Assembly: GCA_963668325.1 (NCBI GenBank)
Contig: OY764222.1
Span: forward strand, 1,178,001 to 1,242,000
Origin: MPNP01 sp963668325
Lineage (GTDB): Bacteria; Pseudomonadota; Alphaproteobacteria; Rhodobacterales; Rhodobacteraceae
Direction: 5' to 3'
DNA: 64,000 nt
Below, piece after piece: positions 18,019-27,736 of the stretch. Every line of letters starts with the position of its first letter. Within the stretch, counting starts at the first letter, position 1. Made by a program: the position numbers and the translations under genes. The notes under the pieces were generated by a model. That model was not told the origin of the DNA, ran no database searches, and saw nothing but the letters and a program-made list of their open reading frames with translations.

Positions 18019-19194
18019 ATGAAAATTCGAAATACTATCTATCTTGACCTACAGGCTACGACTCCTGTTGACTCAAGAGTTTTGGCTGAAATGATGCCCT
18101 ATTTCTGTAACTCCTTTGGAAATCCCCACTCATCTGACCACATAATTGGTTGGGAAGCCTCAAATGCTATAAATATCTCTGCTCAGCATGTCGGCAAATT
18201 AATTGGAGCTGATTCCGATGAAATAATATTTACATCAGGTGCTACCGAAGCTAACAATTTAGGCCTATTGGGTTTAGCTAGGGGAGTATTAGGAAGAAGA
18301 AAGCGAAAAGTGCTTGTGAGTGAAATAGAACACAAATGTATTTTAGCCATCACCGAAGTTTTAAGAAATCAACTTGATTTTGAAGTCGAATTAGTTCCCG
18401 TAGATTCGGCAGGATTTATAGATATACCAAAATTGGAAGAGTTAGTTGATGAAGATGTTCTTTTTGTATCAATAATGGCGGTTAATAATGAGATTGGTAC
18501 GATACAAGATATTCCTACAATCGCAAGGATCGTTCGAAAGGCCGGTGCATTGTTCCATTGTGATGCTGCACAGGCACCTTTAGCCATGGATTTACGAAAT
18601 TTTAGTAATTTTGTAGATTTGATGAGCTTGTCCGGGCACAAGATATATAGCCCAAAAGGTATAGGTGTGTTATTTATTCGAAGGGACATCCAAGATAAAA
18701 TTGAACCGATTATATATGGCGGTGGACAACAGGGTACTTTACGCTCAGGTACTTTGCCTGTACCTCTATGTGTTGGTATAGGTTCAGCAGCAAAACTACT
18801 AGTTTTGCCCGATGAACAAAAACGTAGTGATTTACTTGCCCTTCGAAATAAATTTGTAAAGAGTATATTACAATTATCTTGGGAAATAAAGCTGAATGGC
18901 ACAAGCGGAGAACAACGGCATCCGGGAAATACAAATTTTTGTTTTAAAGGATTCGATGCTCAAGAGATATTAAATTCTCTTCAACCACATTTAGCAGCAT
19001 CAACGGGTTCTGCTTGTACGTCAGGGTTCCTTGAACCGTCACATGTTCTTTCTGCTATTGGCCTTTCTCGAGAAGATGCTCAATCATCGATTCGGTTTAG
19101 TTTTGGGTATTTAACATCAGAAGAGGATTTAAATGAAGCTGTGAAACTAATTGACAAAGTGCTATCAAGATTGCAACAAAGAAGAGAGTTTTGA
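18019..19194 (+). CDS. sspA: Cysteine desulfurase (SspA/IscS-like)
   Basis: This complete 391-residue PLP-dependent desulfurase has ATEANN near 75-80, the Schiff-base lysine K208 in SLSGHKIYSPKG, and the catalytic C333 in STGSACTSG. It releases sulfur from L-cysteine as enzyme persulfide. In this locus the acceptor is presumably SspD, giving DNA phosphorothioate. It lacks the long C-terminal scaffold-binding end of housekeeping IscS and sits with sspBCD, not with isc genes, so a dedicated role is likely. ATG start; stop TGA. Confidence 0.9.
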   Translation: MKIRNTIYLDLQATTPVDSRVLAEMMPYFCNSFGNPHSSDHIIGWEASNAINISAQHVGKLIGADSDEIIFTSGATEANNLGLLGLARGVLGRRKRKVLVSEIEHKCILAITEVLRNQLDFEVELVPVDSAGFIDIPKLEELVDEDVLFVSIMAVNNEIGTIQDIPTIARIVRKAGALFHCDAAQAPLAMDLRNFSNFVDLMSLSGHKIYSPKGIGVLFIRRDIQDKIEPIIYGGGQQGTLRSGTLPVPLCVGIGSAAKLLVLPDEQKRSDLLALRNKFVKSILQLSWEIKLNGTSGEQRHPGNTNFCFKGFDAQEILNSLQPHLAASTGSACTSGFLEPSHVLSAIGLSREDAQSSIRFSFGYLTSEEDLNEAVKLIDKVLSRLQQRREF

Positions 19195-19240
19195 AGAAAA
19201 TGAATAAATACTCATTTATATAATAATTATCATTCATTAT

Positions 19241-19249
19241 CCCCCCCCC
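19241..19249. repeat. Nine-base C homopolymer
   Basis: A run of nine C lies in the 66-bp spacer between the convergent sspA and GHKL genes. It is outside both reading frames, so slippage would not change a protein. Confidence 0.9.
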
Positions 19250-19260
19250 TCCAACGAATC

Positions 19261-21729
19261 CTAATCGGTTTCTTCGTCAGATTTAAGGATACTGATACTT
19301 TCGATCATTGGTAAAAGAAAAGGTGCTATTGCTGATGTTGTTTCTGCAACACGATCTTGAACGTTACTTTCTTTAGAAGGCAAGTCTATGGATTTATCGT
19401 TTTTCATCATTAGTTTATTATGATGTAGTACAGAAAGGGCAACAAGGGTCATGCTTACGGAAAATTTTAGCTTCAAATTGTTTGCTTCTTTGGGCTTAGC
19501 TTTCATGTATGTTTGAAGATAAACGTTATCCATATTTATAAAATAATCGTAACGCTCTTCGTCAGGTTTAGTTTCAGGATGATCCTTGATCTGGATCGCA
19601 GTTTGACGATCAAATTTTGGTTCATGCTTGTCCCAATCCTTCTCATAAACATATTGAGGTTCAGGGATATCTAATTTACTGTCGATCGATTGTTTCCTAC
19701 CAACTCCAGTTGACTCTTTCCCTGGTCCTGAAGTATTTCCACTTCCTGATCCCCCAGATTTACCCCCTGGAGGGTTATTCTTTGGGGGCTTTACATTGAT
19801 TTGTAATTTACAATTAAAAGGGTCTGGACGACTTGGATCAGTAATCTCGACCACAAAATCCAATTTCTTTCCTACTTCAGCATTATTGGGTAATTCCATT
19901 GAGAGATTAGCTATACCATTCCTTAGGCGGGGGATTTGTTGATAGTCTGTCAACTCGGACTCCTTTCCATAGACGGTAAGGTCACCTGGTTGCTCATCCC
20001 GCTTAAAGTAGTCATTTTGGGCATCAGTCTCAAATTCCAGTCTAACGGTTGAGCCAATATTGGCATCTCGCATGAAAATTATATTGGGATTTTTTCCTTT
20101 AAAGTGAAATCTAGTTGGGAAGCGTTTCCCTTTGAATCCTGCGTCTCCTTTACCAATATTTTCAGGTTTGTGAGGATTCTGGATACGTGATCCTTGCTGG
20201 AGAAGGCTAGCAAGCGTAGGATTGTTGGAGAGCAAGTTCTCTATAACCTTAGCCATAGATTCTGTTGTTTTACTATCCTGGGATAGTCCTTTCTTTCTTC
20301 TTTCTGAGGCTAACGTTTTTAATTCTGAATGGGAAAATAATTCTTGTACTAATCTCTCTTCAAGTTTGGCCTTTAATTCGCCCTCACGAAGTCGGTCACG
20401 GCTATTCATGAAGAGTTGTTCATGTGTTCGTGATTTAACCTTGCTACAATCAACAAACATCAATAATGAATGGCGTAGATATTCAAGTTTAACCTTTTTC
20501 CTGCGGAAGAAATCTTTGGGAATCGTTGCATGGCATTGGCCGTTAAAATTAAATAGTATACCTTCATTGCTTCTATAATTATCGGCAGCAGTTTTATCCT
20601 TGAACAGGAATAGCTCGGCTAAAAATGATTCACCATTAACGACGAATTTTAATCTATCGTGCCACTCAATATTACCTCGTTTTTCTTTATAATCATTTTT
20701 TAGCGTTTTGATAATACCAGGCATAAGCGCATCGGTACTGCCCTTTTTGGTATCAAATGGTCGGCACTCATAGAAACGGATTGGAAGAGCAGGTTCTGGG
20801 AGCAACAAACGGGCTCGGTACATTAGACCATCTTGTAGTGTTATCGGACGCTTTATCCTCTAAGCATCATATTCAAACAATTTGATAAGTGTTCCCCAAG
20901 CACTGTTTCGTGAATAGGCTTGGTTTCTATAAGGAAAAATAGGTAATGAATCAGACGAAAAATGTATAATTTGACCTTTTTTTGGGGAGTTATTGCATCC
21001 TAAAGGAGCGAGATATGCATACCGACTACTTTTCCCATCTGATGGGTCCTCACGTCGGATAATTGTAAAACTCCAATCTTTGTCCGAGGGAACAGGTGAA
21101 TTCGGGATTAAATCTGGATGTCTTTTACTAATAACAAGTTGTATATTGTGTTTCATACCACAAAACTCTAGTACACCTGTTCCACCCATGTTGAATTTTC
21201 CCTGTACAAATTTAATCTTGTCCTTATTCCCTTTATGTAAAGAGAGCATGGTTTCAGGCATTCGTCTAGGTGTTTGTCCCTCACCATTGTCTGCAATAGT
21301 AAAACATGGACGATGGTATCCTTTTGATGGTATGCCTTTCGCTGTTGCAGCTACTGTTATGGACTTTGAGATATCCTCACCACATTTTAGGTCTTTACCA
21401 AAGTATTTTATTCGAGCTTCCTCAATTGATTTTGGTGTACATTCACTTTGGGGTAAAGCCTCCTCAAGCGGGAGGTGTCTTGCGATACGTGCCTGACAAA
21501 CTAGTTTTGCATCAATAGAGTTTACTAGTTTTTCAACAATTGCTTGTTCTGGTTGGCTTTGTTGGTTTCCTATTGATGAGTAGTTAAACTGTTCATCGCC
21601 AAGCCACCTCCATGCCTCAGATTTATCCCATAATCCATGGGTTTTGAGATGGTGAATTATTTCTTCTTCTGTTTCTGAATAAATTAGTTCCAGGCAAAGC
21701 TTTTTTCTCTCTTTGTTCTTTAACATCAT
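19261..21729 (-). pseudogene. GHKL (HSP90-like) ATPase interrupted by one in-frame TAG
   Basis: The N-terminal piece (289 residues, 21729-20860) has all GHKL boxes: EKLVNSIDA (66-74, N box), IADNGEG (145-151) and GKFNMGGTG (177-185). It stops at TAG (20862-20860) after LIKLFEYDA. The same frame continues RIKRPITLQDGLMYRARLLL and then 520 residues to TAA. LLLPEPALPIRFYECRP is where family members continue without break. The tail includes a Gly/Ser/Pro linker and a helical end. With one codon restored the gene is 822 codons. GHKL ATPases of this type occur in defence loci, and this one abuts sspA. It may be a further effector now lost, two separate chains, or a readthrough product. Confidence 0.75.
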
Positions 21730-22153
21730 CGTATTTCTATTTTATTAATCTAATTATTGGTAAAATAAATCTCGAACTCATATGAATTCATGTGGTTCAA
21801 ATAGATTTTTGTAATAAATATAAATCACACTAAATTTTTATTTTTATTTTGGCTTATAGGAGGCATGTTCATTACAACTAATAAAAAAATAAATTTATTT
21901 TACATGAAGCAATTTTCCTTTTCTGAACTTTGATAGAATTTCATTAATTATCAAAGTTAATATCGCAGGGATGAATTGAATATAGATAAACATTTTTTAA
22001 TTATATGCAATGAGTTAAATCTTCGGATTAATAATTAATCTTGGTTGATATTTTATTAATCGCCAGAATATCCCACCCCACTTCCCTAATTCATAAAAAC
22101 TTGAATGGTAAACCTTTAATACCTATCAATAAATCAAATGAAATGTATATCAA
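21730..22153. other. AT-rich spacer before the his operon
   Basis: This 424-bp region must hold the promoters of the GHKL gene and the his operon. I see no run of histidine codons, so there is no sign of a classic his leader peptide, and no strong hairpin. No small gene is supported. Confidence 0.5.
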
Positions 22154-23047
22154 ATGAGTAATGACCAACGCCTAAATCTGGCGATACAAAAAACTGGTCG
22201 GCTGGCAGATGAATCCCGTATTTTGCTGGAACGGTGTGGCATTGATCTGGTGCGAAGCAAGGATCAACTGGTTTGCAAGGCACAGAATTTTCCGCTTGAT
22301 GTGTTTTTTGTGCGGGTTAACGACATTCCAACTTTCGTTGCAACAAATGCCTGTAACATTGGTATTATTGGCCAGAATATATTGTTTGATGAACAGGTAA
22401 ACTCTGCGAGTTCTCAACTCAAGGACATCCAGACACTTATGGAATTGGGATTTGGCCGATGTCGACTGTCCATAGCTGTACCCGGCACAGACGATTATCA
22501 AGGTATTCAGGGATTGCAGGGCAAGCGGATAGCTACATCCTATCAGGGGTTGTTGACTGAGTACCTAGAAAAACAAAGGGTAACATGTAGAATTGTTCCA
22601 ATGCAAGGTGCGGTTGAAATCGCCCCTCGCATGGGGATGGCCGATGCAATTTGTGATCTGGTATCAACTGGAACGACCCTTGCCATAAATGGACTCAAGG
22701 AAGTTGATGTTATTTTTAAAAGCCAGTCGGTTCTTATCAGGAACAATGGCCTGACAACTGTCCAGGAAGAACTCCTGGAAAGGTTAATGCTACGGCTGAA
22801 GAGTGTACAGATTGCCAAAACCAGCAAATACATAATGCTTCATAGCCCAACTGAAAAATTGGAAGAAATCAAATCAATTCTGCCAGGATCGGAAGCACCA
22901 ACCATTCTTGCCTTGCAAGGTCGGGATGACTTGGTTGCCGTCCATGCTGTCTGTGATGAAGGTGTTTTTTGGGATACCATGGAGGACCTCAAGGCCAAGG
23001 GTGCCAGCTCAATCATGGTCTTGCCAATTGAGAAAATGCTTGACTGA
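22154..23047 (+). CDS. hisG: ATP phosphoribosyltransferase, long form
   Basis: This is the first enzyme of histidine synthesis, joining ATP and PRPP. The 297-residue length is that of the long, hexameric HisG_L with a C-terminal ACT-like regulatory domain (about residues 225-297, ending ASSIMVLPIEKML). It has LAIQKTGRL at the start and the PRPP-loop segment DAICDLVSTGTTLAINGL. Many Alphaproteobacteria use the short HisG with HisZ instead (established knowledge), so the long form hints at a different origin. The Shine-Dalgarno is weak. A 142-bp gap follows, the only long one in the operon. Confidence 0.95.
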   Translation: MSNDQRLNLAIQKTGRLADESRILLERCGIDLVRSKDQLVCKAQNFPLDVFFVRVNDIPTFVATNACNIGIIGQNILFDEQVNSASSQLKDIQTLMELGFGRCRLSIAVPGTDDYQGIQGLQGKRIATSYQGLLTEYLEKQRVTCRIVPMQGAVEIAPRMGMADAICDLVSTGTTLAINGLKEVDVIFKSQSVLIRNNGLTTVQEELLERLMLRLKSVQIAKTSKYIMLHSPTEKLEEIKSILPGSEAPTILALQGRDDLVAVHAVCDEGVFWDTMEDLKAKGASSIMVLPIEKMLD

Positions 23048-23189
23048 GCAGTACAATGTCCTACTCCACACGATTTGGCAGGCAATTCTCCTGCAACATT
23101 GCTATTCCTGTTAGGAACTCCTGCAAGAACATACAAACCTTAGGTGCCTGTATAGGTGTCACATCCAACCTTCTTGGGGATAAACAGTC

Positions 23190-23999
23190 ATGAATATCGA
23201 GGAGTTATATGCGTTCACAAGGTATATTCTCCTACCCAAGGCAGATGAAATCCTCAGAAATTCCTACCAGGACTATTGTAGTGGGGTGGATATTGGAATT
23301 CAGACCAAGTCTGATAATACGCCCGCAACCAATGCCGATAGGGAGGCTGAAGAGGCCTTACGGACTTTGATATCAAGAAATTACCCTTCTCATGGTATTC
23401 AGGGGGAGGAATTCGGTTCCTTGAATCCAGACGCAGACTGGATATGGGTACTGGACCCTTTGGATGGTACAAGGGAGTTTCTGGCTAAAAGGCCTGGTTA
23501 TTTTGGAATCTTGATTGGACTTTTATATAAAGGGGAACCTTGTCTAGGTGCTATCAGCGACCCAATCAAGCGAAAGCACTGGCTTTCAGTCAAGCGAAAA
23601 GCACCTGGGAAGAACGAAAAGCTAGATAAAAGTATTATTGCATGTACCAATACTGAGGAAATGTTTAAGCCGGCTGATATGAGAAGGGGTATATTTGCAG
23701 TTCAGGAAAAGGTACTTGATTTCAAAACTGATCTGAATTGCCTGGGGTTTGCGGGTATCGTGGATGGTGTTATTGATGCGGCGATTGAAAACAACCTGAA
23801 AGCCCATGACATTATCCCACTGATCCCAGTTTTGCGGAATTCTGGTATTGTGGTAGTTGATCTAGACGGAAATAGTTATTCAACAATGAAGTTTAATACT
23901 GAAGATGCATTTTCACGAAAGTATGGTGTTATTGCAGCGGTAGATCCTATGTTGGTCGAGGATATTTTGAACACTTTTCATGCGGGGGTTAACAGTTGA
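23190..23999 (+). CDS. hisN: Histidinol-phosphate phosphatase, inositol-monophosphatase type
   Basis: This 269-residue IMPase-fold protein has metal-ligand motifs GEE (near 72-74) and LDPLDGTREF (near 90-99), and a C-terminal AHDIIPLIPVLRNSG where ordinary IMPases have WDxAA. That variant and the place inside a his operon support histidinol-phosphatase. Bacterial operons of similar order usually carry this activity as the N-terminal HAD domain of HisB. Here that domain is absent and HisN fills the role. The stop overlaps the TTG start of the next gene. Confidence 0.88.
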   Translation: MNIEELYAFTRYILLPKADEILRNSYQDYCSGVDIGIQTKSDNTPATNADREAEEALRTLISRNYPSHGIQGEEFGSLNPDADWIWVLDPLDGTREFLAKRPGYFGILIGLLYKGEPCLGAISDPIKRKHWLSVKRKAPGKNEKLDKSIIACTNTEEMFKPADMRRGIFAVQEKVLDFKTDLNCLGFAGIVDGVIDAAIENNLKAHDIIPLIPVLRNSGIVVVDLDGNSYSTMKFNTEDAFSRKYGVIAAVDPMLVEDILNTFHAGVNS

Positions 24000-25666
24000 C
24001 AATTCTAAATCGTGCACGCCGTGACATAGTAGCTATGTCAGGTTATTCCTCGGCTAGAAAATTGCATGCGAAAGAAGCTGGTACAATTTATCTGGACGCA
24101 AATGAATGCCCTTTCGAACCCTTGGTTGGAAGGGAGGGGCTGTCTCGCTATCCAGATCAACAACCAGAGGAATTGGTTCAATCACTCTGCCGATTATATG
24201 ATGTTTCATCCCGTAACTTGATGGTTGCACGAGGTGCTGATGAAGTCATTGATGTGCTTGTGAGAACTTTCTGTATTTCACATGTTGATAACATAATTGT
24301 CTGCCCACCAACTTTTGCGATGTATGAATATTCAGCAACCTTGCATGGTGTTGAAACTAGAAAAAACCCGCTGGGAAAGGGGTTCGAGGTTGATCTGGAT
24401 GGAATAAACAAATCGTTCGATGCCAATACCAAAATCATCTTTATCTGCTCACCCAACAATCCAACAGCAAATCTTATGGATACTGAGGGGATTTCAGCAC
24501 TTTGTCAGCGATATGCTGATAAGGCCCTGGTTGTTGTTGACGAAACCTATATCGAATTCTCTGATTGTGACAGTTTTATAGGCCAGATGGAGAACTTTGA
24601 CAATCTTGTCGTTGTTAGAACACTTTCAAAGTCCTATGCAGCCGCCGGTTTAAGGTGTGGAGTTGCCTTGGCCCATTCCGGGGTGATTGCCTTATTGCTC
24701 AAACTACTCCCGCCATATCCCATTCCTGCTCCAGTGGTACAAACTGCGGTACAATTGTTGGCACCAAAGAATCTTGAACGCCTTGCTAGCAAACGAGCAG
24801 ATCTTCTTACCATAAAAAAGGAGTATATTCACAAGCTTGCAAAGCTGGATGCGGTTGAAGAAGTTCTGTCATCCCAGGCCAATTTTGTGCTTTTAAGAGT
24901 AAGGGATGCTCAGGAGGTCGTTGAAAAATGCATCCAGGGAAACATTATTGTTCGGGATCAGTCAAAACAGCCCAGTCTGGAAAACTGTATAAGGGTTGCG
25001 ATTGGGAGCAGACACGAAATGGACCGCCTGATAGGGGTTCTAAAAGGCGATATACCTGAGAATACAACACATGATCGTGTTGTCACGGTAAATCGATCCA
25101 CCAATGAAACCCAGATTTCAGTTCGAATTGATCTAGAAAGTACATTGCCAGTCTCTATTGACTCTGGGCTACCATTCTTGGACCACATGCTAGAGCAGAT
25201 AGCACGGCATGGAGGGTTTTCCTTGGAACTTGAGTGCCAGGGTGATATGGATGTAGAAGCACATCATTCAGTAGAAGATTGCGCGATCGCCCTTGGTGAG
25301 GCATTGAAACAGGCACTTGGTGATAAGCGGGGGATTGGGCGATATGGTTCATTTGAAGTTGTGTTGCCAATGGATGAAGCACAAGCCAAAGTCGCCCTAG
25401 ATATTGGAGGAAGGTCCTTTCTACGTTTTGAAGGTGATTTTCCAGACAATTATGTTGGAAATAAGGACAACCCGCTCCCCATTGACATGATTGAGCATAT
25501 ATTCCGCTCTTTGGCTGAAAACCTTCAGGCAACGGTTCATATTGCCGTCACAGGACAAAACACCCATCACATGGTTGAAACCTGCTTCAAGGGGTTCGGG
25601 CGAGCCCTTCGCCAGGCTATACACCGACAGGGTCAGGATCTTCCCAGCACCAAGGGGATCTTATGA
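23996..25666 (+). CDS. HisC-HisB fusion: histidinol-phosphate aminotransferase and imidazoleglycerol-phosphate dehydratase
   Basis: One 556-residue chain carries two enzymes. Residues 1 to about 350 are HisC: YLDANECPFEP, SPNNPTAN, VVDETYIEF and the PLP lysine in RTLSKSYAAAGLR (near 212). Residues about 362-556 are HisB dehydratase, starting VVTVNRSTNETQISV, with metal sites LDHMLEQIARHGG, EAHHSVEDC, EHIFRSL and NTHHMVE, ending PSTKGIL. The HisB part resembles the dehydratase half of bifunctional HisB proteins. The HAD phosphatase half is missing and HisC occupies its place. The start is TTG overlapping the hisN stop. There is no internal stop or frameshift at the junction, so this is a true fusion in this sequence. 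Confidence 0.92.
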   Translation: MTILNRARRDIVAMSGYSSARKLHAKEAGTIYLDANECPFEPLVGREGLSRYPDQQPEELVQSLCRLYDVSSRNLMVARGADEVIDVLVRTFCISHVDNIIVCPPTFAMYEYSATLHGVETRKNPLGKGFEVDLDGINKSFDANTKIIFICSPNNPTANLMDTEGISALCQRYADKALVVVDETYIEFSDCDSFIGQMENFDNLVVVRTLSKSYAAAGLRCGVALAHSGVIALLLKLLPPYPIPAPVVQTAVQLLAPKNLERLASKRADLLTIKKEYIHKLAKLDAVEEVLSSQANFVLLRVRDAQEVVEKCIQGNIIVRDQSKQPSLENCIRVAIGSRHEMDRLIGVLKGDIPENTTHDRVVTVNRSTNETQISVRIDLESTLPVSIDSGLPFLDHMLEQIARHGGFSLELECQGDMDVEAHHSVEDCAIALGEALKQALGDKRGIGRYGSFEVVLPMDEAQAKVALDIGGRSFLRFEGDFPDNYVGNKDNPLPIDMIEHIFRSLAENLQATVHIAVTGQNTHHMVETCFKGFGRALRQAIHRQGQDLPSTKGIL

Positions 25667-26256
25667 TAGCTGTCATTAACAGTTGTGGCTCCAACATCAC
25701 TTCGGTTCTGTTTGCCCTACAAAGACTTGGTGCTGAGGCAACCTTGACCTCAAGACCTGATGAAATCAAGCAGGCAGATCGTGTCATACTTCCTGGAGTA
25801 GGTGCAGCTGGTACCGCCATGGAACGACTGAAAGAACAGGATTTAACACAATGCATTACCTCTCTGACCCAGCCTGTTCTGGGTATCTGTGTCGGCATGC
25901 AACTCCTATTTTCCTATTCAGAAGAAGGTCAAGTCAATCTTCTGGATATCATTCCAGGCCAAATCAAGCACTTTACGTCAGATAAGAACAAAACCATTCC
26001 CCACATGGGGTGGAACAGCGTATCCTTTTGCAATGACCACCCCTTGGTTAAGGGATTGCCAGAGAACAGTTTTTTTTATTTTGTTCACAGCTATTTCCCA
26101 CCAGTCAGCGAACATACCGTTGGTGCAAGCAATTATGGTGATAACTTCTCAGCCATCATCGCCAAAGATAACTTCATGGGGTGTCAGTTTCATCCCGAAC
26201 GTTCCAGCAAAACAGGGGCACAGATACTCAAAAACTTCCTAGAGATACCAACATGA
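25663..26256 (+). CDS. hisH: Imidazole glycerol phosphate synthase, glutaminase subunit
   Basis: This 197-residue class I glutamine amidotransferase has the nucleophile Cys in LGICVGMQLL, and His/Glu in CQFHPERSS. It passes ammonia to HisF. ATG overlaps the hisCB stop by four bases, and the stop TGA overlaps the start of hisA. Confidence 0.95.
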   Translation: MIAVINSCGSNITSVLFALQRLGAEATLTSRPDEIKQADRVILPGVGAAGTAMERLKEQDLTQCITSLTQPVLGICVGMQLLFSYSEEGQVNLLDIIPGQIKHFTSDKNKTIPHMGWNSVSFCNDHPLVKGLPENSFFYFVHSYFPPVSEHTVGASNYGDNFSAIIAKDNFMGCQFHPERSSKTGAQILKNFLEIPT

Positions 26257-26975
26257 TTGTTTATCCAGCGATTGATGTAATGGGTGGGAAGTGTGTTCGG
26301 CTCTACAAAGGAGACTTCGGTAAGCAAACAACCTATAGCAACTCGCCTGCCCAAGTAGCCACCCAATTCAGGAAGCAGGGGGCAGAATGGTTGCACTTGA
26401 TTGATCTTGATGGTGCTCGTTTCCCAAATGAAAGGCAACTTGAAATCATTGGAAAGATTGTCAGGGAAAGTAAAATGCAAGTTCAGACAGGTGGTGGAAT
26501 TAGGTCCGTTGAGGAAGTTCCTAGTCTATTAGCCACGGGTGCTAGCCGAGTTATCATTGGATCTTTGGCCACCAAGGAACCAGAACTGGTAAAAACCATG
26601 TTAACCGAATTCGGCCCAGAGAAAATCTGTTTGGCGGCAGATGTCCAACCCCGTGATGGTGAGTACTATGTAGCAGTTTCCGGCTGGCAGGAACTTAGCC
26701 AAATCCCATTGAGGTCATTTATCAATGATTACCTTGAGGTTGGACTCAAACATGTTTTGTGTACTGATATATCCCGAGATGGAACCTTGGAAGGATGTAA
26801 TGTGAAATTGTGCAATTCTATCCAGAGTGAGTTTCCAGATATTAACCTGCAAGCTTCAGGTGGGGTTGGTTCTCTCAATGACCTTCGAGAATTGAAAACC
26901 TCAGGAGTTATTGTCGGGAAAGCCTTGTATGAAGGAAAATTTACCCTCCCAGAAGCGTTGGAGGCTGTATGCTGA
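26253..26975 (+). CDS. hisA: Phosphoribosylformimino-AICAR-phosphate isomerase (HisA)
   Basis: This 240-residue beta/alpha barrel starts MIVYPAIDVMGGKCVRLYKG, with LHLIDLDGA, QTGGGIRS and TDISRDGTLEG. The chosen ATG overlaps the hisH stop. The frame is open further upstream inside hisH, but that part is not HisA. It overlaps hisF by seven bases. Confidence 0.95.
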   Translation: MIVYPAIDVMGGKCVRLYKGDFGKQTTYSNSPAQVATQFRKQGAEWLHLIDLDGARFPNERQLEIIGKIVRESKMQVQTGGGIRSVEEVPSLLATGASRVIIGSLATKEPELVKTMLTEFGPEKICLAADVQPRDGEYYVAVSGWQELSQIPLRSFINDYLEVGLKHVLCTDISRDGTLEGCNVKLCNSIQSEFPDINLQASGGVGSLNDLRELKTSGVIVGKALYEGKFTLPEALEAVC

Positions 26976-27736
26976 CCAAGCGTATTATTCCTTGCCTGGA
27001 CGTAAAGGATGGGCGGGTCGTCAAAGGTATTCAATTCCGAAATCACAGGGATATGGGTGATATCCTGGAACACGCTCAGCGTTATGCTGAAGAAGGTGCA
27101 GATGAATTGGTGTTTTATGACATTACGGCCAGCAGTGATGGACGGGTTGTAGATAAGGAATGGATAAGGAAAGTTGCCAGAGTTATTGACATTCCATTTT
27201 GCGTCGCAGGAGGGATAAGAAACATAGATGATGCTCGGAAAATCCTCAATGACGGTGCCGACAAGATATCAGTAAATTCCCCAGCCCTGGAGAAACCTGA
27301 ATTTATTACCGAACTGGCCCATGCATTTGGTACACAATGTGTTGTCGTGGGTATCGACAGTCTCCATGAGAATGGTCACTATATTGTTCATCAGTATACT
27401 GGCGATGAAGAAAAGACTCTGAAGACCAGCCGAGATACCATGCAATGGGCACAAAGGGTCCAGGGACTGGGGGCTGGTGAAATTGTTCTTAATTGCATGA
27501 ACCAGGATGGAGTCAAAAGAGGGTACGATATTAAACAGCTACAAGCAGTCAGAAAGGCTGTTAGCATTCCTGTAATCGCTTCAGGTGGTGCCGGTAATGA
27601 AGACCATTTTGCTGATGTTTTTGAGAGGACAGGGGTTGATGGGGCATTGGCAGCTTCAGTGTTTCATACGAGACAAATTCACATTGCTGATTTGAAGCAG
27701 TATTTGAAAACTAGAAATATACGACTACGACTATGA
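26969..27736 (+). CDS. hisF: Imidazole glycerol phosphate synthase, cyclase subunit
   Basis: This 255-residue barrel partner of HisH has MLTKRIIPCLDVKDGRVVKG at the start, FYDITASSDGR, CVAGGIRN and VIASGGAGN. Catalytic Asp residues (CLDVKDG, LNCMNQDG) are present. Stop TGA overlaps the next ATG by four bases. Confidence 0.96.
   Translation: MLTKRIIPCLDVKDGRVVKGIQFRNHRDMGDILEHAQRYAEEGADELVFYDITASSDGRVVDKEWIRKVARVIDIPFCVAGGIRNIDDARKILNDGADKISVNSPALEKPEFITELAHAFGTQCVVVGIDSLHENGHYIVHQYTGDEEKTLKTSRDTMQWAQRVQGLGAGEIVLNCMNQDGVKRGYDIKQLQAVRKAVSIPVIASGGAGNEDHFADVFERTGVDGALAASVFHTRQIHIADLKQYLKTRNIRLRL

Noticed and set aside
21730..22153. his attenuator leader peptide
   Set aside because: No cluster of histidine codons and no terminator-like hairpin in any frame before hisG.
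23048..23189. Remnant of hisD in the gap after hisG
   Set aside because: None of the three frames shows a recognisable HisD motif, so only absence can be stated.
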